The notes: generated from the sequence alone by a model not told the origin. 21,069 nt of DNA from Syntrophomonadaceae bacterium (GCA_031265005.1 JAISDD010000273.1:1-21069), one strand, 5' to 3'; positions 6,903 to 14,004 are shown, numbered from the stretch's first letter. Made by a program: numbers and translations.

Positions 6903-8111
6903 TTAATTATTGACAAACTGTTCAAACTCATCGAGGTCTATATCATATATCTTACCTTTATTAGTTTTTGTAACAACTATTGGAAAACCCATCTTTCGTA
7001 AACGGTCGCAAGTTTTTTGTATTATATATCTCGTTTCCTGCAATATATTCATCAACTCCGTTTCGTTAAACTCTTTATACGGAACAAACAGATTAACTTG
7101 AATAAGAGCCTCAGCCATTCTTTTCTCAATTACATTTAACAGCATTTTTTTCCGGGCTAAAAGTTCCATATAGTAACTCATTTTCTCCCTGCTGTCGTTA
7201 AAGTTTTCATAGGCCGAAGTTACAGCTTCTTTTACCAGCTCCAAAAACATCAGCACAAAAGGAGTTAAATCTCCGTTATTTTTCTTGTCATTGCCTATTT
7301 CAAAAGCCTCATAATAGAGCTTTATATTATTCTTAATCGCGCTCGACAAATACAGGGCTGGGATTTTCCCTAATTGTCTTCTTAAAATCGCGCTGCTGAT
7401 AAATCGGTTAATCCGGCCGTTTCCGTCATAAAAAGGGTGAATATACCCAATAAAATAATGTACCAAAGCTATCCTGATAAGCCACGGTAAACGAAAGTCC
7501 TTTACTATTTTTTCCATGTTTTGAATTCCCTCAATAATCCTGTTTTCGGGATACACTCCTTTATGCTTGGATATTCTGGTAGCTGAGATAACATCCACCG
7601 CTTCTTTCCTGAAAAACTCTCCGGCCGGTTTCTCTGAAACAGCGATTTCCGGCGCGACAATATCATCATATAACTGCCTTAATCCAGAACATGTAAAGTA
7701 ATCGTAAGCGTTAAGCTCATCTTTCATCAATAAGCTATACTTTTTAGCCATTCCGTAAAACCTCTTTTTAGGAACTGCTTCAGCGGCGTTAAGCGCGGCA
7801 ATGATTTCCTTTCTAGTGCTGTTGACGCCCTCGATCTCATTTGTAAGCATCATCTCATCTATAAGCAATCTATTCAAGACATGATCCACGGCTATCCCCG
7901 GAAGTTGATGTTTTAGAGCTTGAACCTTATTATTCGCATGATATATTTCTTGCATCAAATTCATCATTTCATAATTTGGAACCACGTAAAAAGCAAAATC
8001 CGCCGTCTTTATGGGTAAAATAACCGTATCAAAACTATTCATCCGTTTTTGTTGTTCTTCAATATAATTTGCTTTTTTATAATAAAGCTTATTTAAGGGA
8101 ATGTATTTCAT
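6903..8111 (-). CDS. Fic-family AMPylator, class II, with C-terminal winged-helix-like region
   Basis: Fic enzymes transfer AMP or similar groups to target proteins. The catalytic motif HPFYDGNGR is at 225-233 (402-aa numbering). An N-terminal inhibitory helix motif [ST]xxxE[GN] is seen as T90-N-E-I-E94-G95, which places it in class II (self-inhibited from the N-terminal side). The last 90 residues (about 310-402) look like a winged helix (NETELMNILQETRYIIQ, then GFPIVVTKT). I use the ATG at 8111; a GTG at 8120 falls inside the AAGGTGG ribosome site. No antitoxin gene is adjacent, as expected for a self-inhibited form. Three tandem repeats lie directly upstream and a terminator directly downstream, so it is a single-gene unit. 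The target is unknown. Confidence 0.92.
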   Translation of the reverse strand: MKYIPLNKLYYKKANYIEEQQKRMNSFDTVILPIKTADFAFYVVPNYEMMNLMQEIYHANNKVQALKHQLPGIAVDHVLNRLLIDEMMLTNEIEGVNSTRKEIIAALNAAEAVPKKRFYGMAKKYSLLMKDELNAYDYFTCSGLRQLYDDIVAPEIAVSEKPAGEFFRKEAVDVISATRISKHKGVYPENRIIEGIQNMEKIVKDFRLPWLIRIALVHYFIGYIHPFYDGNGRINRFISSAILRRQLGKIPALYLSSAIKNNIKLYYEAFEIGNDKKNNGDLTPFVLMFLELVKEAVTSAYENFNDSREKMSYYMELLARKKMLLNVIEKRMAEALIQVNLFVPYKEFNETELMNILQETRYIIQKTCDRLRKMGFPIVVTKTNKGKIYDIDLDEFEQFVNN

Positions 8112-8250
8112 AAAATCCACCTTTTTTAAAGCATATATAAAATATTATACCCAATCACTTTAAAAAATCCATCTTTTTTAAAATATATACACCATATCAT
8201 ACTAAATCATTTTAAAAACTTCCATTTTTTAAACATACACGCCAGATCAT
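8111..8250 (-). repeat. Three degenerate tandem repeats (52-53 bp) upstream of fic
   Basis: On the + strand the block TCCAyCTTTTTTAAA or a close variant recurs at 8116, 8168 and 8221, each followed by an AT-rich TATAxAC stretch and ending in ATCAT/ATCAC. The unit nearest the gene contains a TATAAT (minus strand, 8148-8153) and the ribosome binding site itself. The repeats could be binding sites for the winged-helix part of the Fic protein or simply a promoter duplication. Confidence 0.65.
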
Positions 8251-8256
8251 CTCTTA

Positions 8257-8319
8257 TACCCCTTCACCCCACCCCATGCGGGAGTATCTCCTGACAAGGA
8301 CAGGCAAGCGGGACACAAG
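8257..8319 (+). repeat. GC-rich island resembling an extended TACCC...GGG-CACAAG palindrome
   Basis: This stretch begins TACCCC and ends GCGGGACACAAG, the same borders as the mini-palindromes at 9179 and 18718-18864. The interior holds CTTGTCAGG/CCTGTCC-type pairings when read in reverse. It is much more GC-rich than the AT-rich flanks. Membership in the family is tentative because of its length. Confidence 0.35.
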
Positions 8320-8336
8320 AAAAAAACCAGGGGCAT

Positions 8337-8360
8337 AAAAAAACCGCCTGTAAGCGGTTT
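8337..8360 (-). terminator. Terminator downstream of the two small minus-strand genes
   Basis: AAACCGC (8341-8347) pairs with GCGGTTT (8354-8360) around a 6-nt loop; the minus-strand transcript then ends in a run of T. A second small hairpin, CCCTC-TGACG-GAGGG, lies at about 8394-8408 between the gene and this terminator. Confidence 0.8.
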
Positions 8361-8454
8361 TAGTCAACTATATATTCAGTTCATAATTCTAATACCCTCT
8401 GACGGAGGGGTTATCAAAAAAACGCAAGGGAAAACTTAAACTTTCATAGGCCAT

Positions 8455-8652
8455 TTACACTATAGTTTTGGCAACAGGACGTTCAATTTCCACAAATACA
8501 CTCGCGATATCTTTAAAAGGTATGTGGTCAATATCGACCCGTTTATCAGCGCGTATTATTTCACCGATATACATTTTATCCTGTTCCAGCACTTCAACGA
8601 TTCTTGCGATTTCCCCGGTGCATAACTTAATTTTATCGTATTCTTTCAACAT
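8455..8652 (-). CDS. 65-aa protein of unknown function, DUF4926-like
   Basis: A small soluble acidic protein without signal peptide or membrane segment. I start at the ATG at 8652, because AGGGGTG lies 8 nt upstream; the GTG at 8661 is within that site. It overlaps the regulatory zone of the upstream gene by a few bases (stop at 8664), so translation is probably coupled. The N-terminus (MLKEYDKIKL) resembles small beta-barrel DUF4926 proteins, which is a memory-based resemblance only. Pairing with a polymorphic-toxin-type domain suggests an immunity or partner role. Function unproven. Confidence 0.6.
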   Translation of the reverse strand: MLKEYDKIKLCTGEIARIVEVLEQDKMYIGEIIRADKRVDIDHIPFKDIASVFVEIERPVAKTIV

Positions 8653-8663
8653 TTTAATCACCC

Positions 8664-9050
8664 CTAATCGTCAATATGTACGGTAATTAATCTCATTTCA
8701 CCCATTTTAACGTCATCAATCCAACCCGTCAATACATTGGCCATTTTACCATTTTCGCCTTTTAACGTCACTATAACTTCATAAAGTTCGCCATATCCTT
8801 TGTTCCCTTTGGGTTTAGCAGGGAAGTTTAGGATATTATTTTTAATATTATCAATCAGCTTATCAACATTGTTTATATTATACCCTAAAGCCAATTCAAA
8901 CACTATGGTTTTATCTTTATCCGCATTTTCATTTAAAACATATTTAGTAAATTTTTCAATTGGTATTACAATTTTGTCAGCGTTAGGCAATACATTCAAT
9001 ATCTTTTCACCATCCGATTTTATTATATGCTCGCCCCTTATTTTCGTCAA
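8664..9050 (-). CDS. Orphan DUF6883-like domain (polymorphic-toxin C-terminal type)
   Basis: The 128-aa reading starts at a TTG; no ATG or GTG is available in frame after the preceding stop. From residue 20 on (LPNADKIVIPIEKFTKYVLN, then FELALGYN, NILNFPAKPKGNKGYGELYEV, TGWIDD, GEMRLITVHIDD) it matches what I recall as the DUF6883 domain, normally found at the C-terminus of larger secreted or phage-associated proteins. Here it lacks any such N-terminal part. It may be a detached toxin tip kept with its partner, or a decayed fragment. The frame upstream (9056-9190, minus strand) is open in another phase but I do not recognise it. The weak start signal argues for low or coupled expression. Confidence 0.55.
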   Translation of the reverse strand: MTKIRGEHIIKSDGEKILNVLPNADKIVIPIEKFTKYVLNENADKDKTIVFELALGYNINNVDKLIDNIKNNILNFPAKPKGNKGYGELYEVIVTLKGENGKMANVLTGWIDDVKMGEMRLITVHIDD

Positions 9051-9178
9051 GCCGCTCTTTTCCGCGCTTTGTTATTTCTTCTATCGTCATTTTCGGTCTG
9101 ATATACGCCCTAAATTTACTCCTAAACTTTCCGGAATGAAAAACGTTTTTTATGAAATTAGCCAGCCCCAATTTGGAC

Positions 9179-9195
9179 CTTGTGCCCTTTGGGTA
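9179..9195 (-). repeat. Stand-alone TACCC-AAA-GGGCACAAG mini-palindrome
   Basis: On the minus strand the 17-bp sequence TACCCAAAGGGCACAAG has the same borders as the modules inside repeat copy B (18846-18864 and others), with a shortened loop. It lies upstream of the DUF6883-like gene and about 85 bp before the divergent enoyl-CoA hydratase gene. Confidence 0.5.
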
Positions 9196-9220
9196 TTAGC
9201 CGATTAATATACGGAGTTAG

Positions 9221-9249
9221 TTCATAATAGAATTTGTTTTTGGTAAAAT
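9221..9249 (+). promoter_or_regulatory. Promoter of the enoyl-CoA hydratase-family gene
   Basis: TTCATA (9221-9226) and TAAAAT (9244-9249) are 17 bp apart. A TGG directly before the -10 gives an extended -10 element. Confidence 0.5.
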
Positions 9250-9281
9250 TAAGATAAAACTAATAAAAGGAGTGAGCATAT

Positions 9282-10064
9282 ATGTCTAGTAATTTCGAAT
9301 TCATCGATTTTTCAAAAGACAGCGCGGTAGGGATTATAACTTTAAATAAACCTGATACTTTTAATTTATTGAGTCATGAGCTTTTTTTCGAACTGGAAGA
9401 GCTGCAAAAAGAAATCGAGAACGATCAAAGTATCAGAGCAGTGATCATCAGGGCGGCGGGACGGCATTTTTCTTACGGTACTGATTTAAACGCTCTGCGA
9501 ACGGTAAAACCGGAAGAAGTCAGAAGGCTTTTAAACCGTAACCAGTCCATAATACACCGATGGCAGGAATGGCCCATCCCTGTAATAGCAGCGGTTCAAG
9601 GCCGCTGCTTCGGCGGCGCGGTAGAACTTATTCTCAGCTGTGACATCCGGGTTATATCAGAAGACTGTGAATTAACTTTGCCGGAAGTAAGGCTAGGTTT
9701 GTCCCCTGATTTAGGAGGTACGACTAAGTTGACCAAATTGGTGGGCATAGGGCAAGCCAAGCGAATGATCATGGGATGTGAAACTGTTGGCGCCGCGGAA
9801 GCGTATAATATCGGCTTAGCGGAAATCGTAACCCCGAACGGCCAATTAATGGAAAGAAGCATGGAGCTGGCCAGAAAAATAGCCGGATACCCGCCCATGT
9901 CCGTGAGATTTTCCAAATATGGCATCAATTTAGCGGCCGAAAGTAGTTTGAAAGCAGGCTTATGGTTCGAGCAAGCGCAGTCGGCGGCCTGTTTCAGCAG
10001 TGACGACATGAGGGAAGCTATAAACGCTTTCAAAGAAAAACGTCAGCCGGTTTTTAAAGGCTGA
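9282..10064 (+). CDS. Enoyl-CoA hydratase/isomerase-family (crotonase) protein
   Basis: A 260-aa crotonase-fold enzyme acting on acyl-CoA thioesters. The oxyanion-hole segments are visible: HFSYGTDL (62-69) and GRCFGGAVEL (107-116). E135 in LPEVRLG matches the first catalytic Glu of crotonase. By my manual alignment the second catalytic Glu position is occupied by R161 (GQAKRMIMG), so simple hydration of enoyl-CoA is not assured; isomerase, hydrolase or decarboxylase chemistry is possible. The ATG has an AGGAGTGAG site. It is a single-gene unit with its own promoter and terminator, convergent with the permease/CoA-transferase operon, which also handles CoA esters. Confidence 0.88.
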   Translation: MSSNFEFIDFSKDSAVGIITLNKPDTFNLLSHELFFELEELQKEIENDQSIRAVIIRAAGRHFSYGTDLNALRTVKPEEVRRLLNRNQSIIHRWQEWPIPVIAAVQGRCFGGAVELILSCDIRVISEDCELTLPEVRLGLSPDLGGTTKLTKLVGIGQAKRMIMGCETVGAAEAYNIGLAEIVTPNGQLMERSMELARKIAGYPPMSVRFSKYGINLAAESSLKAGLWFEQAQSAACFSSDDMREAINAFKEKRQPVFKG

Positions 10065-10172
10065 ATTTGAGACTGTTCATTCTGATAAGGGTAAGCATTA
10101 TTTTACTGAAAAGCATCGTATTTTATTTAAATATGCCGCAACATAATTTCCAGTCGCGCATGGGGTTTGCAT

Positions 10173-10219
10173 AACCGCGGCGGGTAAACTTTGGCAAAAG
10201 CTCACCTGCCGCGGTTTTT
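10173..10219 (+). terminator. Terminator of the crotonase-family gene
   Basis: AACCGCGGCGGGT (10173-10185) pairs with ACCTGCCGCGGTT (10204-10216) with one G-T pair, followed by T5 on the + strand. On the minus strand no T-run follows, so it mainly stops + strand transcription before the convergent permease gene. Confidence 0.85.
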
Positions 10220-10240
10220 CATCAATTATTTTGCTATAAA

Positions 10241-11530
10241 TCACAGCAGCAAAGGGAAGCTGATAGGAGTAAGAATGATAACTAAAAAATAAGCAATTAT
10301 GTTAAATACGCCTCCCATTTTTACATAATCCATAAACCGGTACCCGGCTTTCAGAGTCATTGTAAGAGGAGTAGTCGCCACCGGAGTGGAGAAAGACATG
10401 TTGGCCGCCACTATTATGCCCATCGCGAAAGCGTAAGGGTTATAACCCATATCCTGACATATGAATATGGAAATAGGGACCAGCATGGCCACAGAAGCTG
10501 TGTTACTCATAAACTGGGTTAAGACTACTGTGATGAACATTATAGCGGCGAATATTACAAAAGCGGAAGCGTCTATGCCCACTAAATTTATAAAAGCGTC
10601 GGCGATCATTTTTCCGCCTCCGCTCACGGCTAAACCTTCCGCCAGTCCTAAAGCGCCGCCTAAAACGCCTACGGAGACCCAGTCCATTTGTTCAATGGCC
10701 TCTTTTTGAGAAATACAGCGGGTAATAACGCACAAAAGAGCCGCTACCATGCAAGTAAGTCCTATAGCGTCGAACACTTTAGTAACAAAAGCGGTTATAG
10801 TTAAGACAAAAATTACTAAAGAAATGATGACTTTAGTGTTATTTACCTCCGGCTTTTTTTCTTCCGTTTCTTCAGAAACGGGAACTTCCGCCATTCCTTC
10901 ATCATAGCGGTCCCCCCATATTTTTTTGCCGACATTATAACCTATGGTGACGAAAAAGAGCACCATGACAACGCATATGGGAACGCCGACCCAGGCAAAA
11001 TCAAAAAACTCAAAACCTTTCCCCAAAGAATTTATTAATAATCCTTGCGCTACGACCTGAGGAGTAGACCCTACTAAAGTACAAACTCCGCCGGCCACCG
11101 CTGCCAGCGCCACCGGCATGACCAGGTTCTTATATTTGAGGTCGCGGTTAGTAGCTGTCAGCCCGGTAAAAATCGCCATGAACATCGCCACTGTGGCGGT
11201 GTTGGATAAAAAAGCGGAAATAGCGGCCGCGGCCGTCATAGATATAGCCAAAATAACCCTTTCGTTATTACCGGCCACTTTTATAATAGCTTTTCCTAAA
11301 AGCTGCGCCGCTCCGGTGGCAAACATGGCGTTCCCCAAAGTAACCATACCTACCACTAAAAAGACAGTGTCTGAAGCGAACCCGCCGAAAGCCTGAGAGA
11401 AAGTCAAAATACCAAACACCGCCATTGCTGTCGCGCCCAATACCGCGGTGGTAATCAGCGGCAGCCATTCGGTAACGAATAATACTACACAAACGACTAA
11501 AATTATAATACTCAATACCGCAGGTGACAT
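10241..11530 (-). CDS. SLC13/DASS-family carboxylate (anion) permease
   Basis: A 429-aa inner-membrane transporter. The two SNT signatures that define the sodium/substrate sites of this family are SNTATV (109-114) and SNTASV (342-347), located in two inverted halves. A polar loop with many Glu/Lys (about 200-232) separates the halves. Family members import di- and tricarboxylates, sulfate or related anions, usually with Na+. The ATG at 11530 has a GGAGGAGA site. It lies 48 bp downstream of the CoA-transferase gene on the same strand, so the pair is an operon: uptake of an organic acid followed by its activation to a CoA ester is the natural reading. The substrate is not determined. Confidence 0.88.
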   Translation of the reverse strand: MSPAVLSIIILVVCVVLFVTEWLPLITTAVLGATAMAVFGILTFSQAFGGFASDTVFLVVGMVTLGNAMFATGAAQLLGKAIIKVAGNNERVILAISMTAAAAISAFLSNTATVAMFMAIFTGLTATNRDLKYKNLVMPVALAAVAGGVCTLVGSTPQVVAQGLLINSLGKGFEFFDFAWVGVPICVVMVLFFVTIGYNVGKKIWGDRYDEGMAEVPVSEETEEKKPEVNNTKVIISLVIFVLTITAFVTKVFDAIGLTCMVAALLCVITRCISQKEAIEQMDWVSVGVLGGALGLAEGLAVSGGGKMIADAFINLVGIDASAFVIFAAIMFITVVLTQFMSNTASVAMLVPISIFICQDMGYNPYAFAMGIIVAANMSFSTPVATTPLTMTLKAGYRFMDYVKMGGVFNIIAYFLVIILTPISFPLLL

Positions 11531-11578
11531 ATACTCTCCTCCTTAATAAACATTTTTCCGTCAGCTGCCGGAGTAAAA

Positions 11579-12919
11579 CTAACTTATCTTATTAGTCCTT
11601 CTCCATATGCCCATTTCTTGAGCGTCTTTTATAAGCTCGTCACGGAAATCAGGATGAGCGACATTGATTAGATTTTCCGCGACTCCCCAAGTGGGGAAGC
11701 CTTTAATTTTGGCCACGCCAAATTCAGTCACTACATTCATGGTATAGCTTCTGGGAGTGGTTACTACTCCGTTTAAAGCGGGTACTATACGAGAGATCAG
11801 TTTTCCGTCGCGCACCCTGGTCGCTTTCAGGCATATAAAGGATTTACCGCCTCTTGAATAAGTAGCGCCGATAGTAAAGTCCAGCTGCCCGCCAGACCCC
11901 GATATATGGCGATAACCCTGCGAACCGGAAACGATAGAACCGTAAAGATCAACCTGCAAAGCGTTATTAACACTGATCACTTTATCATTGGCCGCAATAT
12001 TCATAATAGAATTGGTATAACCGGAATCATAAGCGGCGCAAACCGGGTTATCGTCCATGAAATCATAGAGACGCTGGGAACCCATAGCAAAAGTAAAAGA
12101 CATTTTACCGACGTCTAAGGTCTTATATTTACCATTCATTTTTCCGTTCTCATAAAGATCAACGTAAGCGTCGGCCAGCATTTCGCTATGTCCTCCCAAA
12201 TCTTTCACATCCGACTCAGCAATGTATTTTCCTACCATGTTGGGAATTCCGCCGATTCCTAATTGCAAACAGGCTCCGTCTTCAATTTCGCTAACAATAT
12301 ATCCGGCGATCTTTTCATCTTCGGGCGTAACTTTTACTACCGGTATTTCCAGCATGGGTTCATTAGCGCTTTCCACTATATAGTCCACCTGGGAAATGTG
12401 TAATTTTTCGTTGCTTCCTCCTAAACATCTGGGAACATTGCTGTTGACCTCCACAATTACTATATCCGCCAATTCTGCGCTGGCATAAGCAAATGAAGGA
12501 GAAGTCCCAAAATTAAAAAACCCATGCTTGTCCATGGGAGTGGTTTTGATAAAACATACGTTGGGAGCCGCGCAATAGCCCTTATATAAATTTTCAGTTT
12601 CTTGACTGTAATTACCCGGCAAGTGGAAACACAAGCCTTTATCTCCTAATTGACGGTCGGCGTGGCTGAAAAAAGAGCTGTGGTAAGTAAAAGACTTTTG
12701 TTCCGGATCGGCTAGCACGGCTTGGGAACCGGCGAAACCGGTAGATATTTTAATTTTAACGTCTGTAACTTCGCCGGCTCTTTTAGCCAAAGCCCTGTCT
12801 AAAGTTACCGGCGTCATTACGAAATGACTATATGCCACCCAATCTCCGGATTTTACAGCTTTTACCGCTTCGTCCGCGGTCCGCAGCTTTTCTTTATATA
12901 GATCCATATATTGTGCCAA
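11579..12919 (-). CDS. Acyl-CoA:carboxylate CoA-transferase (Cat2/But type)
   Basis: A cytosolic family I CoA-transferase of 446 aa that moves CoA between an acyl-CoA and a free acid. The CoA-binding motif is QLGIGGIPN (219-227), and the catalytic Glu is E246 in GGHSEMLAD, matching the Glu near residue 238 of 4-hydroxybutyrate and butyryl-CoA transferases. Its length fits Cat2/But better than the longer propionyl-CoA:succinate (Cat1) type. The start is a TTG at 12919 with GGAGGG seven bases upstream; the ATG at 12907 is too far from that site. It is the first gene of the operon with the SLC13-type permease. The upstream region is the candidate invertible segment 12972-13144. Confidence 0.9.
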   Translation of the reverse strand: MAQYMDLYKEKLRTADEAVKAVKSGDWVAYSHFVMTPVTLDRALAKRAGEVTDVKIKISTGFAGSQAVLADPEQKSFTYHSSFFSHADRQLGDKGLCFHLPGNYSQETENLYKGYCAAPNVCFIKTTPMDKHGFFNFGTSPSFAYASAELADIVIVEVNSNVPRCLGGSNEKLHISQVDYIVESANEPMLEIPVVKVTPEDEKIAGYIVSEIEDGACLQLGIGGIPNMVGKYIAESDVKDLGGHSEMLADAYVDLYENGKMNGKYKTLDVGKMSFTFAMGSQRLYDFMDDNPVCAAYDSGYTNSIMNIAANDKVISVNNALQVDLYGSIVSGSQGYRHISGSGGQLDFTIGATYSRGGKSFICLKATRVRDGKLISRIVPALNGVVTTPRSYTMNVVTEFGVAKIKGFPTWGVAENLINVAHPDFRDELIKDAQEMGIWRRTNKIS

Positions 12920-12971
12920 TTAATTTCCCTCCTACCTTTTTGCTGTTTTTTCATTCCCGTTAAATTTTTTT

Positions 12972-12999
12972 ATGTAACACTTTTTCTATTATGTTACAT
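12972..12999 (-). repeat. Left 28-bp candidate recombination site
   Basis: ATGTAACA and TGTTACAT arms flank a 12-bp asymmetric spacer (CTTTTTCTATTA). In reverse complement its first 17 bases (ATGTAACATAATAGAAA) are identical to the site at 13117. The two sites are therefore in inverted orientation. The arm-spacer-arm design is that of tyrosine recombinase core sites. Confidence 0.65.
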
Positions 13000-13116
13000 A
13001 CCTTTATGAACAGGAATTTTAAAGGTAAAAAAGAGTACGGTGAAGTGAGGAAATGACGGGAGGTGATGAATATTGAAAGTAGTTTGAAGCTTTATAAATA
13101 ACAATCAATAACGCCC
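13000..13116. promoter_or_regulatory. 117-bp segment between inverted sites, candidate invertible promoter
   Basis: In the present orientation a minus-strand promoter can be drawn, TTCACC (13039-13044) and TAAAAT (13016-13021), 17 bp apart, pointing to the CoA-transferase operon. The -35 is imperfect. A ribosome-site-like GGGAGGTGATGA near 13060-13071 has no substantial ORF after it. Inversion would turn this promoter towards the recombinase gene. Confidence 0.5.
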
Positions 13117-13159
13117 ATGTAACATAATAGAAACTATGTTACATGGGCGAAATTTTTTT
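13112..13159 (+). terminator. Terminator-like hairpin overlapping the right recombination site
   Basis: CGCCCATGTAACATA (13112-13126) pairs perfectly with TATGTTACATGGGCG (13135-13149) around ATAGAAAC; AAA and T7 (13153-13159) follow. This has all parts of a Rho-independent terminator, yet it stands directly before the ribosome site of the recombinase gene. The central 28 bp (13117-13144) are the right candidate recombination site. Confidence 0.75.
13117..13144 (+). repeat. Right 28-bp candidate recombination site
   Basis: The arms ATGTAACA and TGTTACAT flank TAATAGAAACTA. It shares arms and 9 of the 12 spacer bases with the reverse complement of the left site at 12972. Confidence 0.65.
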
Positions 13160-13176
13160 AAGGAGATTATTATATT

Positions 13177-13752
13177 ATGGCTGCTACAGAACCTATCCGC
13201 GATAAAAACCAAGTCCGGGAATTGGCCGAATATTATCTGAAATCAGGTCAGTTACGCAATTATTGCCTTGTTGTTTTAGGCGTCCATACCGCTCTGCGCG
13301 TCAGTGACCTTTTACGCCTGCGCTGGGAAGACGTTTATGATTTTAAATCCTTCCACGTCCGTAAGAATGTCGCCGTAACCGAACAGAAGACCGGTAAAAC
13401 TAAAATCGTAACTTTGAATAAAAAGGCGGTTCAGGCTTTGTCCTTGTACGCCGCGCAAGTTCCCGAACCACGCGGTTTTCTTATTGTCAATATAAGAACT
13501 AAGAAAGCTATCAGCCGTATCCAAGCTTACCGTATTATCCGCGGCGCCGCCGAGGCTCTGAAGCTGCAAGGCCGTGTGTCCTGCCATTCTCTGCGTAAGA
13601 CTTTCGGCTATCACGCCTGGAAAGCGGGAGTGTCTCCGGCGGTCATTATGGAGATTTTCAATCACAGCTCTTTAGCTGTTACCCGGCGTTATCTGGGCGT
13701 AAGTCAAGACGATAAAGATAAAGTTTATCTGGGGCTTAGTTTTTTCGCCTGA
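13177..13752 (+). CDS. Small tyrosine recombinase (FimB/FimE-sized)
   Basis: A 191-aa catalytic-domain-only tyrosine recombinase. The catalytic set is R41 (ALRVSDLL), a Lys in the beta-hairpin (K71 or K74, QKTGK), H137-x-x-R140 (HSLRKTFG), H163 (FNHSS) and the nucleophile Y172 (RRYLG). It lacks the N-terminal core-binding domain of XerC/XerD or phage integrases. Its size is that of the FimB/FimE/MrpI invertases, which flip promoter segments bounded by short inverted repeats. AAGGAG lies about 11 bp before the ATG. It is transcribed away from the CoA-transferase operon, and the two candidate sites lie between them. An alternative is an integrase of a small element, but no element borders were seen. 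Confidence 0.9.
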   Translation: MAATEPIRDKNQVRELAEYYLKSGQLRNYCLVVLGVHTALRVSDLLRLRWEDVYDFKSFHVRKNVAVTEQKTGKTKIVTLNKKAVQALSLYAAQVPEPRGFLIVNIRTKKAISRIQAYRIIRGAAEALKLQGRVSCHSLRKTFGYHAWKAGVSPAVIMEIFNHSSLAVTRRYLGVSQDDKDKVYLGLSFFA

Positions 13753-13770
13753 CGTTTTATGCTTTGCAAA

Positions 13771-13884
13771 ATGTCATTTGTATCACTCATAAATTGGTAC
13801 TTACACGGAATACAGTTTACACTGGCCGAAGAAATTGTTAAAAACAGAACAGTATGCGGACGAATTGTTCAGTATTGGAATTGA
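13771..13884 (+). other. Short open frame of 37 codons after the recombinase gene
   Basis: The reading starts at an ATG 18 bp after the recombinase stop and contains INWYLHGIQFTLAEEIVKN. No ribosome site is visible. It may be a fragment of a former gene or chance; I do not recognise it. Confidence 0.2.
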
Positions 13885-14004
13885 ATAATAGCATTGTGCT
13901 GATTGCTTTGATTTGACGTGATCTGTGAATAGAGCAGGAACTGAGCTATTTTGGATGTCTTCAAAAAAATAATAAGCTGTGTTTGTGCGCCGCTAAATAC
14001 GCCG

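Noticed and set aside
12972..13144. The two 28-bp dyads as simple repressor operators
   Set aside because: Not excluded, but the shared asymmetric spacer in opposite orientation next to a recombinase fits recombination sites better; an operator would not need spacer identity.
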